Positions 52,019-63,500 of a stretch of 64,000 bases of DNA are shown in pieces. Every line of letters begins with the position of its first letter. The stretch's first letter is position 1. Source of the DNA: Climacium dendroides (lineage: Eukaryota > Streptophyta > Bryopsida > Hypnales > Climaciaceae); NCBI GenBank assembly GCA_950106755.1, contig OX467086.1, positions 18,804,001 to 18,868,000 of the forward strand, in the 5' to 3' direction. The translations under genes and the position numbers were made by a program. The notes under the pieces were generated by a model. It made no database searches. It was not told the origin of the DNA and saw only the letters and a list, made by a program, of their open reading frames with translations.

Positions 52019-53217
52019 TGTAGATGGTTTTCTACAATGGATGAACCATTGAGGAATTCCTATAGTTTAAAGTTCGTTCTCAGGGAGGCAAAGTGCTATA
52101 GGTAATTCTATAAGGTAATGGATTTACTCCATTCCCAGGTTATGCACAATAGAAAGCGGGGAAAATATTTGATTCTACTCTCACCATGGATATAACCCAG
52201 AGTTTATTACAATTGAGCCAGGTAGAGAACTTATCCATTATTATCTTCACTCCATAGCTTTAGCTTTCACCAACTCTCCAAACATAGTCTTCAATTGATT
52301 CTCTTCGCCTTCTTACTGTATCACCGTTTGCTCTTATTCTCCCAGCGTGTACTCCGAGTCCGATTGATTTTACAAATCTCCTTCCTTAATTTTACCAATT
52401 GATTCCTCTCAAAATGTTCTCACAGTTACAATAGAAATCCTCAAATTCTGATTGCTCTAAACTATAGATCTTTCTCTCAGTTGCTGATTCTATTGACTTA
52501 TCCCATTCCATCCATCTCATCAGATCTGCACAATTGCGAAACGAATCTATAGATCTACCCACAGCCACCAACTATTTCCACTATGGTTCCATGTACCATC
52601 CAGCATATCAACTACTATTGTTTCTCACAATAGAAATTCAGCACTCCATACATGACTCACAATTGACATCCAATTAATTCCATTCACACACATTTGACAA
52701 ATCCAACACAATAGACAATATACTCCATCACACATAGCATGCACAAATGCCAGATTTGCAATTCATCTCCACTTTGTATTTCATCACCGAAAATTACAAT
52801 TGATCCTCACATTCACTTCCACAGACTCCTCTCTGTAATACTATTGATTCAGCACAATAGAATTAGCACCAAGACTATAGACACTAGAGTTCCTCTCACA
52901 CAAACTCCACTCGAACTATCGCTCACACAAACTGCCGGCCTTCCTGCCGCAGGAGCTCTGGATACCCTCTCCAGACTGAGACTTCCAGAGCACGAACAAT
53001 TGATTTCCACCTGCTTCGCTGCAACCGCTGGTAACCGCCGCAATAGATTACATCCATTCATCCATTTTCACAACCATTGATGATAAACAACAATAGAGTT
53101 CACTTAACTGGTAATAACCGGGTTTTAAGCCTGCCATCATGCTAGTACTATAGAAAAATTGAAAAATTAACAAAATTTTCAGTTTCACATATCTCCTCTA
53201 TAGATTATATGACTACA
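52019..53217 (-). repeat. Candidate 3' LTR
   Basis: On the plus strand it begins TGTAG and ends CTACA, a 5-bp inverted terminus with the usual TG...CA. A purine tract (minus strand) lies just outside its right edge. The dense CWATWG signal starts just inside its left edge. The partner LTR is beyond the window, so the borders cannot be confirmed by alignment. Confidence 0.45.
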
Positions 53218-53220
53218 TAG

Positions 53221-53230
53221 CCCTCTTCTC
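53221..53230 (-). other. Candidate polypurine tract
   Basis: The minus strand reads GAGAAGAGGG, three bases before the candidate LTR. This is where the plus-strand DNA primer of an LTR retrotransposon should lie. Confidence 0.4.
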
Positions 53231-53386
53231 AGTTAGTTGCGTCCCCGCAACACAGAAATTAATCTAAGGCACCTGCAATATTCACAACCAACGAAACAGC
53301 GTCCATAGATTCGGACTCCCCACTGACCACTCAAAATCGCAACATCAACTGACTCAATTGCACCCTGGAAATCACAGCCCCACACA

Positions 53387-55897
53387 CTACTTGGCAGCTT
53401 TCACCGTTGAGGTAGACGCCTCCCCCAAAACACGATCCGATTGACAAGTCGAATTGTTATTGTGCCACTCCAGCGGCATCCTCAATAGTTCGCCGCTCCC
53501 CGCTTGTAAGATTTTCCAATTGTGAAGATCCATACTCTTGTGCAATTGCTGATACCCAATCCTACGCCGATCCAGCTCCTGATTCTTCTGAAGGCGGTGA
53601 AAAGTATCCATAGCTGCATAACGACTGCCTTTATACTCGTCCAAGATTACATTATGTGCCCCCTGCAGGAAATGCATGGTACACATCAATTCGAACAATC
53701 GTAACCGCCTGGCAGGCATATACTTGATCTTCGTATAGATATAACCGTCCTGCCCTTGTCGCCCTCCAATCCGCGGATCCAGGATCATGTCAAACTCGCG
53801 ACACCAGTGAGCCAAGGCATGGCAAAACACTGCTTGCCTGAAACAGACAGGGTCTTTGTGATGCCTATGCTTCAAGAAGAACCTCATAAAGCCTTCCACG
53901 CAATTGTCTACCGAATCCCAGGTACCATCGATAAGGCACCAATTGTACCAGGGTGTGTCTAACCGATCTGTTGCCCTCCATAGATATCGTCTTGGAACAT
54001 TGCACAATCGTGAATCTCGAGACACCAATAGTGGCAACCCCGGTTGTCGCACTCCATGCTCCTGATGAATCAAAACTTCAATTGGGTGCAATAGCAACTC
54101 TGTCTGGCTCCCAAAATCCTTTCCGATCTACAATAGTGCCTCCCACGATAGAGACTCCGGTTGATGATCAGTCTTGATAAAAAGATTCTCGTATCTTCCG
54201 AGAAATCGATTGTCCTCTATTGTAGTCTCAAAAATTAGACTCCAATCGTCCAAACTCGGCCCCACTCCATAGAGACTGGGCGGCCTGACCACCACCTGAA
54301 ACGCATTCTTCCATTTGCTATCGTTCTCCAGGTTAAACGGCAGCAATGCCGCAGGCCCCATTGACGAAACCATCTGCTTCAAATGGCCTTCATGAAATCT
54401 ATAGGTATAAAAATATACCGATGGATGAACATCAAGCTGCATTGCCCGCACCACCCGCTCTTTGCACAATCGAATCATCTCCACCACCCATTCCTCGTCC
54501 TTAAAAATTGGCAGCAATTGCTTAAGTCGGCCTTTCCACGCATCAATAGCCTCGGAGTCCCACGATCTCTCATGACTATCGAATCCCTCCATAATGGGAG
54601 CATTCCAGCTGCTACAAACTGGACTTCGCCGCTCTGCACCCATAGCTTGCTCCTACACTCTCCTCACACCTTGCTGCCGCTCCACTTCGTTACAATAGAG
54701 AAAAGTTCTTGCAGCCACATCCCCCATCAATAGATATGCATGAAATGGGTCCTCCACCATAAACTCCTGCCTCATCAACATCTCTGCAAAAAGGTTCTCC
54801 ATTCTATAGACCTGACTCTCTGCCCACAATCGCTCAAAACGCAAGGGAGTTAAACAATCACCTCTCTGGACACCCAATACCAAACAAAACACCTCACAGT
54901 CCCATCGATAGGCCTGCTCTATGCGCTGCACCGGTGGCAAATTCTCCATTAAGCCCAATAGATCTTCAATTGGCAGCATCTCTTTCCTCCTTGAGGCAGA
55001 ACCCGTAGCATCTATAGATATTCCTTCTGTGTCCTTATCCTCCGAGTCACTATCGGTCAGAACTCGTTTTTGCAATTGCGTGACCTGATATTGCAATTGA
55101 ATCTTCTCCTGCTCCAACTGGGCAGACCTCTGGCATTCCGATCGTATCTCCTCCTTCAGCTGGTCCACTATAGCGCCCATCTCCTTCCAAGAATGCTGAG
55201 CTTGACAATGTTGGCGCTCCAGGTCTGTATGGGCTTTCTTCCGTTTTAGAAGTACCTGATCTCCCTTTTCCTTCTCCTGCTGATGGCTCGCTTTCAGCTT
55301 TTCCAATTGTTCCTCCACTTGCTCGTTGGCGGCCTTCCAGGTTCCCAACACATCCTTCCAATCGTCCTTCTCCCGCTGGTGGGCTGCACCAACCTCCTCC
55401 CATCGCTGCTTGAACCATTGTTCCCGCTACGTTGCAGCTACCTCCATTGTTTTCACTTTCTCCTCCAATTCAGCAATGCGGTGCTCCTCCTCCGTTTGTT
55501 GCTGCATTTCCTTGTCCAATAGTTCCAATTCCTCCTGCATCTTCAACTTCTTGGCCAATAGTTCTGCCTTGGATGGCTTCCTTCGTGATATGGCCTCCAC
55601 ATTGAATTCCTCCTTCACTTTCATGCCCGGAATCAGCATCAAGCTCCTCCCATCCGTCCCAACTGATACGCACAATTGAACTCCTGGACTCACAATTGCT
55701 GATGGAGAAGCGGCAGCAGATGTCGGCCCTTCTTCCAACTTGATCTTCTTCACTTGATTCCAGGTGATCGCACCCTCACGAGTGCCAATCAGTAGACAAT
55801 CGTTCTCCTCTTCCTCCATAGTATCCATCGATACCTCCGGCGCAACCTGCAATAGATCCTCTGCCCCCTCTATAGGTGTCTACGACGCTCCCTCCAT
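53387..55897 (-). pseudogene. 837-codon coiled-coil ORF with four internal TAG codons
   Basis: ATG at 55,895-55,897 opens one frame down to TAG at 53,387-53,389 with no frameshift. It contains four internal stops, all TAG, at codons 6, 157, 415 and 590 (55,880; 55,427; 54,653; 54,128), and no TAA or TGA. About codons 118-275 are a strongly predicted coiled coil, Glu/Lys/Gln-rich (ELELLDKEMQQQTEEEHRIA). An acidic patch (DSDSEDKDTEG) follows. The last ~400 codons look globular, with many Trp and charged residues (WYNWCLIDGTWDSVDN). No signal peptide or membrane segment is visible, unlike env-like ORFs of Athila or SIRE1. I do not recognise the family. It is labelled pseudogene because of the stops, but readthrough or suppression is possible: the frame is otherwise clean. 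Confidence 0.6.
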
Positions 55898-57526
55898 TGC
55901 AACCCTAATCGATTACTGACAATCGCGCTCGAAAATCACACACTCTCGAAATTCATTCACAATTGCTCCGTTGCTCACTCCCACTGCTCAGATCCTGAAA
56001 CTATAGACTCTCGACACTCGGATGCTCTCGGATGCTTCAATAGTGCTTACGATAATCTTCCCAACTTCACCTTTCACTATTGCTTCAGCCCTCTTTCCAC
56101 ACTATAGACCATCACTCCCCTCTCAGGTTGTTACAACCACTTTCGCTATAGTTCAAATCCTCACTTTTCTAAAGACGGCGGATACTTGTCATCTATTGGT
56201 CTGTCAGTTCCGACGCGAACTCCCAGGATTCCATTCATTCCTGTCCTATAGATTTGAAAAATAAATACTTGCATTTAAACCTTACACTATAGAGATCTCC
56301 CACAAATAACTCACGAATTGACCACTCCCTCCCATACCATTGTATTAATTTAATTTTTTTTAATAAATTTTTTTTTTTTAATCATGTTTTTTTTCTTGTT
56401 TTCATTTTTTTCATTTTCTTTTTCTTCCATTTTTTTAAAATTTAATTAAATTAATTTTTTTTTTCTCAATATCTATAGTCATCGTCAATACTGAACTATA
56501 GCTTCACCGTCATATCCTTTACTATAGCTGAACTGAACTATCGATTGGATCTATAGTCACTAGCTCTCTTCTATCAGACTATTGATATATTTTTCTATTG
56601 ATTAATAATTATTAGCATACTGTTTGTTTTTTTTTTTTTTTTTTTTTTTTTCAATATATATTTTTATCATGTTTTTGCTATTTTGTTCATTTTTTTTCTT
56701 TTATTATTATTATAATTTTAATTAATTAATTTTATATTATAATTTTTTTTTAATTTTTAGCTATTTTATCGACCAATATCTATAGTCTTAAATTAGTACC
56801 GAACTATAGTTATACAGAACTATTACTATTGATTACATCTATAGCTGAACTTCTCTTCCCTGCCGAACTATAGATATTCTGCTAATTTTTGTAATGTATT
56901 ATTATTTATTTTAACTTGAATGTGTAATTTATTTATTTTATCATGTTTTTCTTATTAGTTAATTTTTAATAATTTAAAGTTTAATTTTTCTTGTTCTTTT
57001 TTTTTTTTTTTTTTAAATTGTCTTTAAATGTATTGTTTGTTTGTTTTTTCTTTTTTTCCATCCAGTGTCTATAGTGCTCTTCAGTGCCGAACTATAGTCA
57101 ACTTCTATTGTACCTATCACTATAGCTACAAGGTTTGTCTCCTTACTTACTGACTGTTGATATATTGTTTTAATCATTTTTTTCTATATAATTTTTTTTT
57201 ATATTTGTTACACTCATCATTTTCTCTCTTAGTTTACCCCATCCCATACTTTCTTTTCTCGCCACTCTTAATTAATCCAAGTCATGCACTATAGAGAGTA
57301 TGATTATATTTATTCTATATGTATGATTATGAATTTAAATTAAATTGAGTGCTTATTCTGAAAATTAATCTTCTTCCGCCTTCCAAAATGACTAATAAGG
57401 CCAAATTGACTCACTCAACCATTCAAACTCAAAAATTCGAAAAATTTGAAATCACTAACCAACCTAAAACATATTGAAAAATATTAATCATTCCTTCTCC
57501 TCTTTCTAGGATAAGCCGACCCCGGC
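55898..57526. other. Spacer between pol and the 3' ORF
   Basis: Non-coding on both strands. 55,898-56,280 is mixed-composition DNA with CWATWG motifs. From 56,340 it is extremely T-rich on the plus strand (A-rich in the element's sense), punctuated by motif-dense blocks. Confidence 0.6.
56467..57170. repeat. Three ~300-bp units: motif block plus T-rich filler
   Basis: Blocks at about 56,467-56,610, 56,771-56,890 and 57,061-57,170 share TCTATAGT, then GAACTATAG, then TATTG(A/T)-type words in the same order. Aligned CTATAG sites at 56,473, 56,780 and 57,069 give spacings of 307 and 289 bp. Poly-T-rich filler separates them. Confidence 0.7.
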
Positions 57527-60500
57527 TTAATTATAATAAAGTTTAAGTCTATATCCATTGATTCGGGTAGGCAAGAATTTACCTCCAAAATCTTTCAATT
57601 GTGCAGAACCATTGGGATTAATATCTGTGACTTCATAAGGCCCCAACCAATGCATTTGCAATTTCCCCGGGAATTTAAAGAACCTACTATCATACAATAG
57701 AACTAAATCTCCAACTTTAAAATTTTTAGCCCCCAATTTACTATCATAAAAAGACTTACGACGCTTTTGCATAGCATATGTATTTAAATAAGCATCCCTT
57801 CTCATCTCATCCAACTGTTCCAATTGGGCCAACCTAACTTTTAAACTATTGTCTTCATCTAATCTATTTTCAATAGCTATTCTTAATGAAGGAATTTCAT
57901 ATTCTATAGGTAAGATGGCCTCCTGACCATATACCAATTGAAAGGGGGTAAATTTAGTGGTTACCTTATAGGCAACTCTATAGGCCCATAATGCGCCCCA
58001 CAATTTGTCATCCCAATCTGTGGCGGACTCAGCTATTGTTTTAGTCAGTATTTTACAAAGTATCCCATTGGTTTTCTCTGTCTGCCCATTAGCTCTCGGA
58101 TGGTAAGGCGATGTCTTCCTATGTTTTATTAAAAATGTATTAGTTAATTGTTCTATCGTTTCATTAAGAAAATGGGTTCCACGGTCACTAATAAGCTCAC
58201 GTGGACACCCAAACCTAGAAACTATATTTTCAAATAAAAATCTAGCCACAGTATGAGCATCGTCATTTCTAGTTGCCATAGCTTCCGCCCACTTCGTGGC
58301 ATAATCAGTGGCAACCAAAATATATCTTTTACGACCCCTTCTAGTGGCCGGTGCTATAGGACCCATAAAGTCTATCCCCCACTTCTCAAAGGGGGCTAAG
58401 GCTAATATAGGTAACAATGGCATAGCGGTCGTTGGTGTGGGGCGTCCCACACGTTGACACGGGTCACATTTTCGAGCATATTGGTGAGCATCATGAAACA
58501 TTTTGGGCCACCAATACCCAGATGTTAAAGCCTTTCTAGCAGTAACATCTCCCGCAAAATGACCCCCACATGCATCCATATGACAGCCCTCTAAGATCAG
58601 AGGCACTTCATTACTATAAATACATCTTCTTAGTATGCCATCTTTTCCTTGTTTATACAATACTTCCCCCAATAAGGTGTAAGGTCCACATTTATATAGA
58701 AAAGCTTTCACTTGTGCGGGACTAAGCCCCGTAGGTGTAATATTAGACCTTAAATAATTTAAAATCTCAGCATATTCCGGTTGGATAACATCAACCTCAA
58801 AAATATGTGCATCCGGCAATTGATCATCTAAAGGTTGCAAAGCCTCTATGGCTAATGGTTCTAACCGGGAAATTTGATCGGCATTTCCATGGCTTTTTCC
58901 CGGTCTTACCACTATTGAAAAATCAAACTCTTGCAACAATAGAACCCATCGGGCCAATCGGCCACTTAAATCCGGTTTATTTACTAAATATTTAAGGGCA
59001 TCGTGATCCACATAAAAAATAAAGGGATAACCTAACAAATAATGGCGAAATTTTTGCACGGCAAAAATCATGCCTAATGCCTCACGCTCAGTCATAGTGT
59101 AATTTTTCTCAGCAGCTATTAGCTGTCGACTTGCATAATAAATAGGATGGTCTAAATTTTTATTATCTTTTTGACTCAAGACACATCCTAAAGCTACGTT
59201 TGAAGCATCGACATAAACATGAAACGGTTTTGACCAATCCGGTGGGACCAACACCGGGGCATTATATAATTTTTCCTTTAATGTATTAAAAGCATTTTCA
59301 CACTCTTTATCCCAAGTGGGTCTAGCACCTACTTCCAATTTTTTTAGTAATTTAGTTAAAGGAGAAGCTATAGATGCATAGGAACCAATAGCTCTTCTAT
59401 AGTATCCAGTTAGGCCAAGGAATCCCCTTACCTCCTTCACAGTTTGTGGTCTAGGAAAATCCTTAATCAATTGTATTTTATCTGGATCCAACTCAATCCC
59501 TTTTTGACTTACAATATGACCCAATAGTTTACCAGAGGGCACCACAAATTGACATTTACTAGCATTGAGAGAAATGCCAAATTTATGGCATTGCTCAAAA
59601 CATTGGGCCAATTGATCAGCATGGTCTGACTTTTTACCATAGACACAGAAATCATCAAGGAAAATTTCCATGAATTTCCGCAAAAATGGAAGAAAAGCCA
59701 CCATCATCAATCGTTGAAAAGTGGCCGGTGCATTGCACAACCCAAACAACATTACCACTGCGGCATATGTGCCCCAATCGGTGGTAAAGGTTGTTTTCAA
59801 TTGATCCTCCAAGGCTAACCGTATCTGGTTATAGCCAGAAAAGCCATCTAAAAAAGAATATACCTCATGGCCTGCCACGGCATCTAAAATAGAATCCGTG
59901 AAGGGCAATGGAAAATAATCTTTTTTAGTTGCCTCATTTAATTTACGGAAATCCTGGCATATTCTAATTTTACCGTTCATTTTAGGGACAATAACAATAG
60001 CACTGACCCATTCACTATAGGGAACCGGGTAAATAAATCCCATTTCTAGCAATTTCTCAATTTCCTCCTTGACTAACAAAGAATACTTAGGATTCAATCG
60101 ACGTTGTTTTTCCCGGACTGGCTTTGCATCTTCTTTTAAATTAATATGATGCTGACATATTTCTGGGGGAACCCCCCGAAGGTCTCTATAGGTCCATGCA
60201 AAAGCAGAGATATGTTTCTTAAAAAATCTCTCCCAATATCTGCGTTCTTGCCTAGACAATCGTTTACTAATTTGAATTTTTTTAGGAATCTCACCCTCGC
60301 TTAACAATAGATCACAGCATTCATCTTGAGGTACATGCTTAGCTATAGGGACTGAATTCATAAAATCACTATGGTTGAGATCACCATCATCAGAACTATA
60401 GACTGGTTCTTCTTCCGATGACTTCACCCCATAGACTATCCTGTCAGTTAACCAAGCCCCTATTGTTTTATCAGAGTCATCATCTATTGAACATGGGATC

Positions 60501-63500
60501 ACGTATTCCCCTGGACTCACATTTCTATAGATCATTTTCTTTGATTTGTTAAGGGACCCTCGAGCATCCTTCAGATGGATTCTATTGGCCTCTAATTCTT
60601 CCGTATCTGTACTATAGCCCACATCACTAGTAACATCAGAGGAATACCATTGGGTTTCTCCCTGGTATGAAGAAGGGTACATATTCAATTTAATTTTATT
60701 ACGACCTTGTCCTATAGTTAAAATACCCTTACTCCAGTCATCCTTAGCATGGGCTTGGTACAACCAAGGTCGTCCCAACAATAAAGGATATGACACATTT
60801 GGTGTACTTGGCTGAAAGACTAGAAAATCTATAGGGTAAACAAGGCCTGATATAGTAGTAAGAACCTTAGGTAATATTCCTAATGGCTTTACCCTGCTTT
60901 GGTCAGCCATATGCAATATTAATTTAGTTTCTTGTAGGCCGGTCAATTGTAAGCTGGACATTGTATCCACATTCATCAAATTCACACTTGACCCGCCATC
61001 TACTTGCACTCCTTGTATAAGTAACCCATCAATTTGTACATCTATTGTTGGGGCACCAGGGTCAAGACTTAATGAGACTTCATTTACTATCAATCTCGTT
61101 CTCTTCCTAATCAAAGACGATTGAAGAAGGGAACGACATTGAGGTGCCACTGCCAACAATTGTTGTAATGTAATGTCAGCTTTTGATTTCCCTAAGTCAG
61201 TCAATATATCATAGGGCTCTATCCCACTCATTATACTTATTGGTTTTAATTTCCTTCCTTTCCTACCCTTTAACGATTTCATGGGTAATTCTATAGGTGA
61301 ACTAATAGGAACCTCTGATACAATTTGTGGTTTCCAAGTTGTATCCCCTTTATCCAATTGTTGTAAGCCCTCACTCCTAATAGGAGTTCTTCTAACAGGT
61401 TCTATAGATGCTTTGGGTAATCTCACAGAAGTGAGATTATGACCCAAATTGATCCTGTTAGGACCAGCTTCTATTGTAGCTGATTTAAAATTTAAGGCTT
61501 TATCTATGGATGGTGTTACTGGCCATAATTCCTTAGGCATACCCATAGATGAGGTACCAACGTCTTCTGGAACTATAGTTGACTGCCTGGGGGTCCACTC
61601 TATAGATTTCAAGCCTTTATCTATAGTGCCCAACAAAGAAGGCTGATCTGCCTTATTTGGAATAACCTCAGGGACTGTCTCTATAGTTACTGTTTTTCTC
61701 TTGACCGGTTCTATTGGTTCACTCACATCCGTGGAAGAACTATTGTCTGTCTGCATGGCATGTGGGTCCAGCAAATCTTGCTTAGCCTTCATGCCACGAG
61801 TACGGACTCCATGGACATTTTTCAATTTAAAATTACCCTTAAAATTATCATCCTCATGTTCTTTAACTACATCAATCCACCCAACATTCCTATTTTGATT
61901 GGAACTTTTAGAATTATTATTCATTGGATAATCATCAGGTAATAATACCAATTTAGCACTATTGTCTTTGGAATTATTATTATTGTAATTATCTCGAGGA
62001 CCATCTCTCCTAGGACCATTGCACTCTTCAGCAGTATGGCCATTTTGTTTACAATTGCCACATAAGGGCACATATGGGACATCTGCCTTTGCATTTGTAC
62101 AATTGCTTCTAATATGACCACGTTGGTTACAATTGAAACAAACTATGTTATCCCAACTAGGATTTCTACCGCCATAAGTGGGATTGCCTTGATTGGGATT
62201 TCCAAAAGGCATCTGGTTCCACCCCATATTTTGGTTGGTTGGATTTCTCGGTATAAATCTATTGGGATTATTATTATACCCACCACCGTTGAAATTATTA
62301 GAATTAAAATTGGGAGTTACATTATTAGGTGGGGCATAATTATTAAAATTTGGATTACTATTGTAATTAGGATTATTATTAAAGTTTTGATTATTAGACC
62401 TAGGATATCTGGGTCTTCTATTCCATCCACCCCCACTAGCATTATTCCAATTGTCATTATTACCCCCCCAATTTTTGATGTTGGGATTATAATCATTATC
62501 TATTTGATAGACTACTTGATTTTGTTGATTCCTATTTTGTCCATTTTTCCCTCTATTATTACATCTATCACTATCATGATTACCACCACAATGGAAACAT
62601 TTAAGAATTATTCCTTGTGGGGAAGGACAATCTATATTAAGGTGTCCTTGACCCTTACAATTGGTGCACCACATGTTTGCTCTCTCATTTACCGGTTGCC
62701 CTTTTTGATTTCCCGCTTTTGCTAAATTCACTTTTAAGTCTTGTATAAGACTTGTCAATTCTTGTATAACATTTGTAGGATTTGGGCTAGTCCCCGTCTG
62801 TGGTGCCACTACTGGATTCACTGGCATAGCCGGTGGACCTTGAGTATAAGTAGGCGACATTGACGGTGGAACATACTGGACTGACTGTATAGGAATTGTT
62901 GGGGCCATAGGTGTTTGGGGTACCGTTGCATATAGCTCAGGATTACTCCAAATATTTTCATATAATTTAGCTCTATTGTAGGCCTCTAGTAACATGGTCG
63001 GTGAAACCTCTTTTACATAGCCTTTTAATTTAAAGGGAATTAACCCTCTAATAAAGATTCCTAATTTCATGGCGTCATTGAATCCATGACCCGTAGGTAA
63101 ACGAAGGACAAGGTCCTCCATTCGCCCATAATAATTATCTATAGTTTCGTTGGTGTTCATTTGCATTTCATGCAATGCCTCACTCACTCGCTCATCATAA
63201 CCTATAGGTCTAAAATGTGCTATAAAAGCATCCCGTAAAGCTTGCCAATCAGCAAAATGACCCAACGGTTGCCTATGGAACCATTGCTGAGCATGATCTT
63301 CCAATGTTGTTGGAAAAATTGCATACCAATGAACATCGATCCTAGCGTTATTCGCATTACATGCGGTTAAAAATTTGCTCACGTGCTTATCTGGGTCATT
63401 TCCGATATGCCCATGAAATTTAGGCAATGGAACCAAAGAAATGGGCCGGTCCTTAGGCTGACCAGCCCTCATATTTACTGGAAGTACTGGGGCGGCCATC

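Noticed and set aside
53387..55897. Classical env-like protein
   Set aside because: No signal peptide, membrane helix or furin-like site is visible; the sequence is coiled-coil and acidic instead.
62114..62725. 203-codon plus-strand frame, very Ile-rich
   Set aside because: It is the complement of the Asn-rich gag linker (AAT/AAC codons read as ATT/GTT), not a gene.
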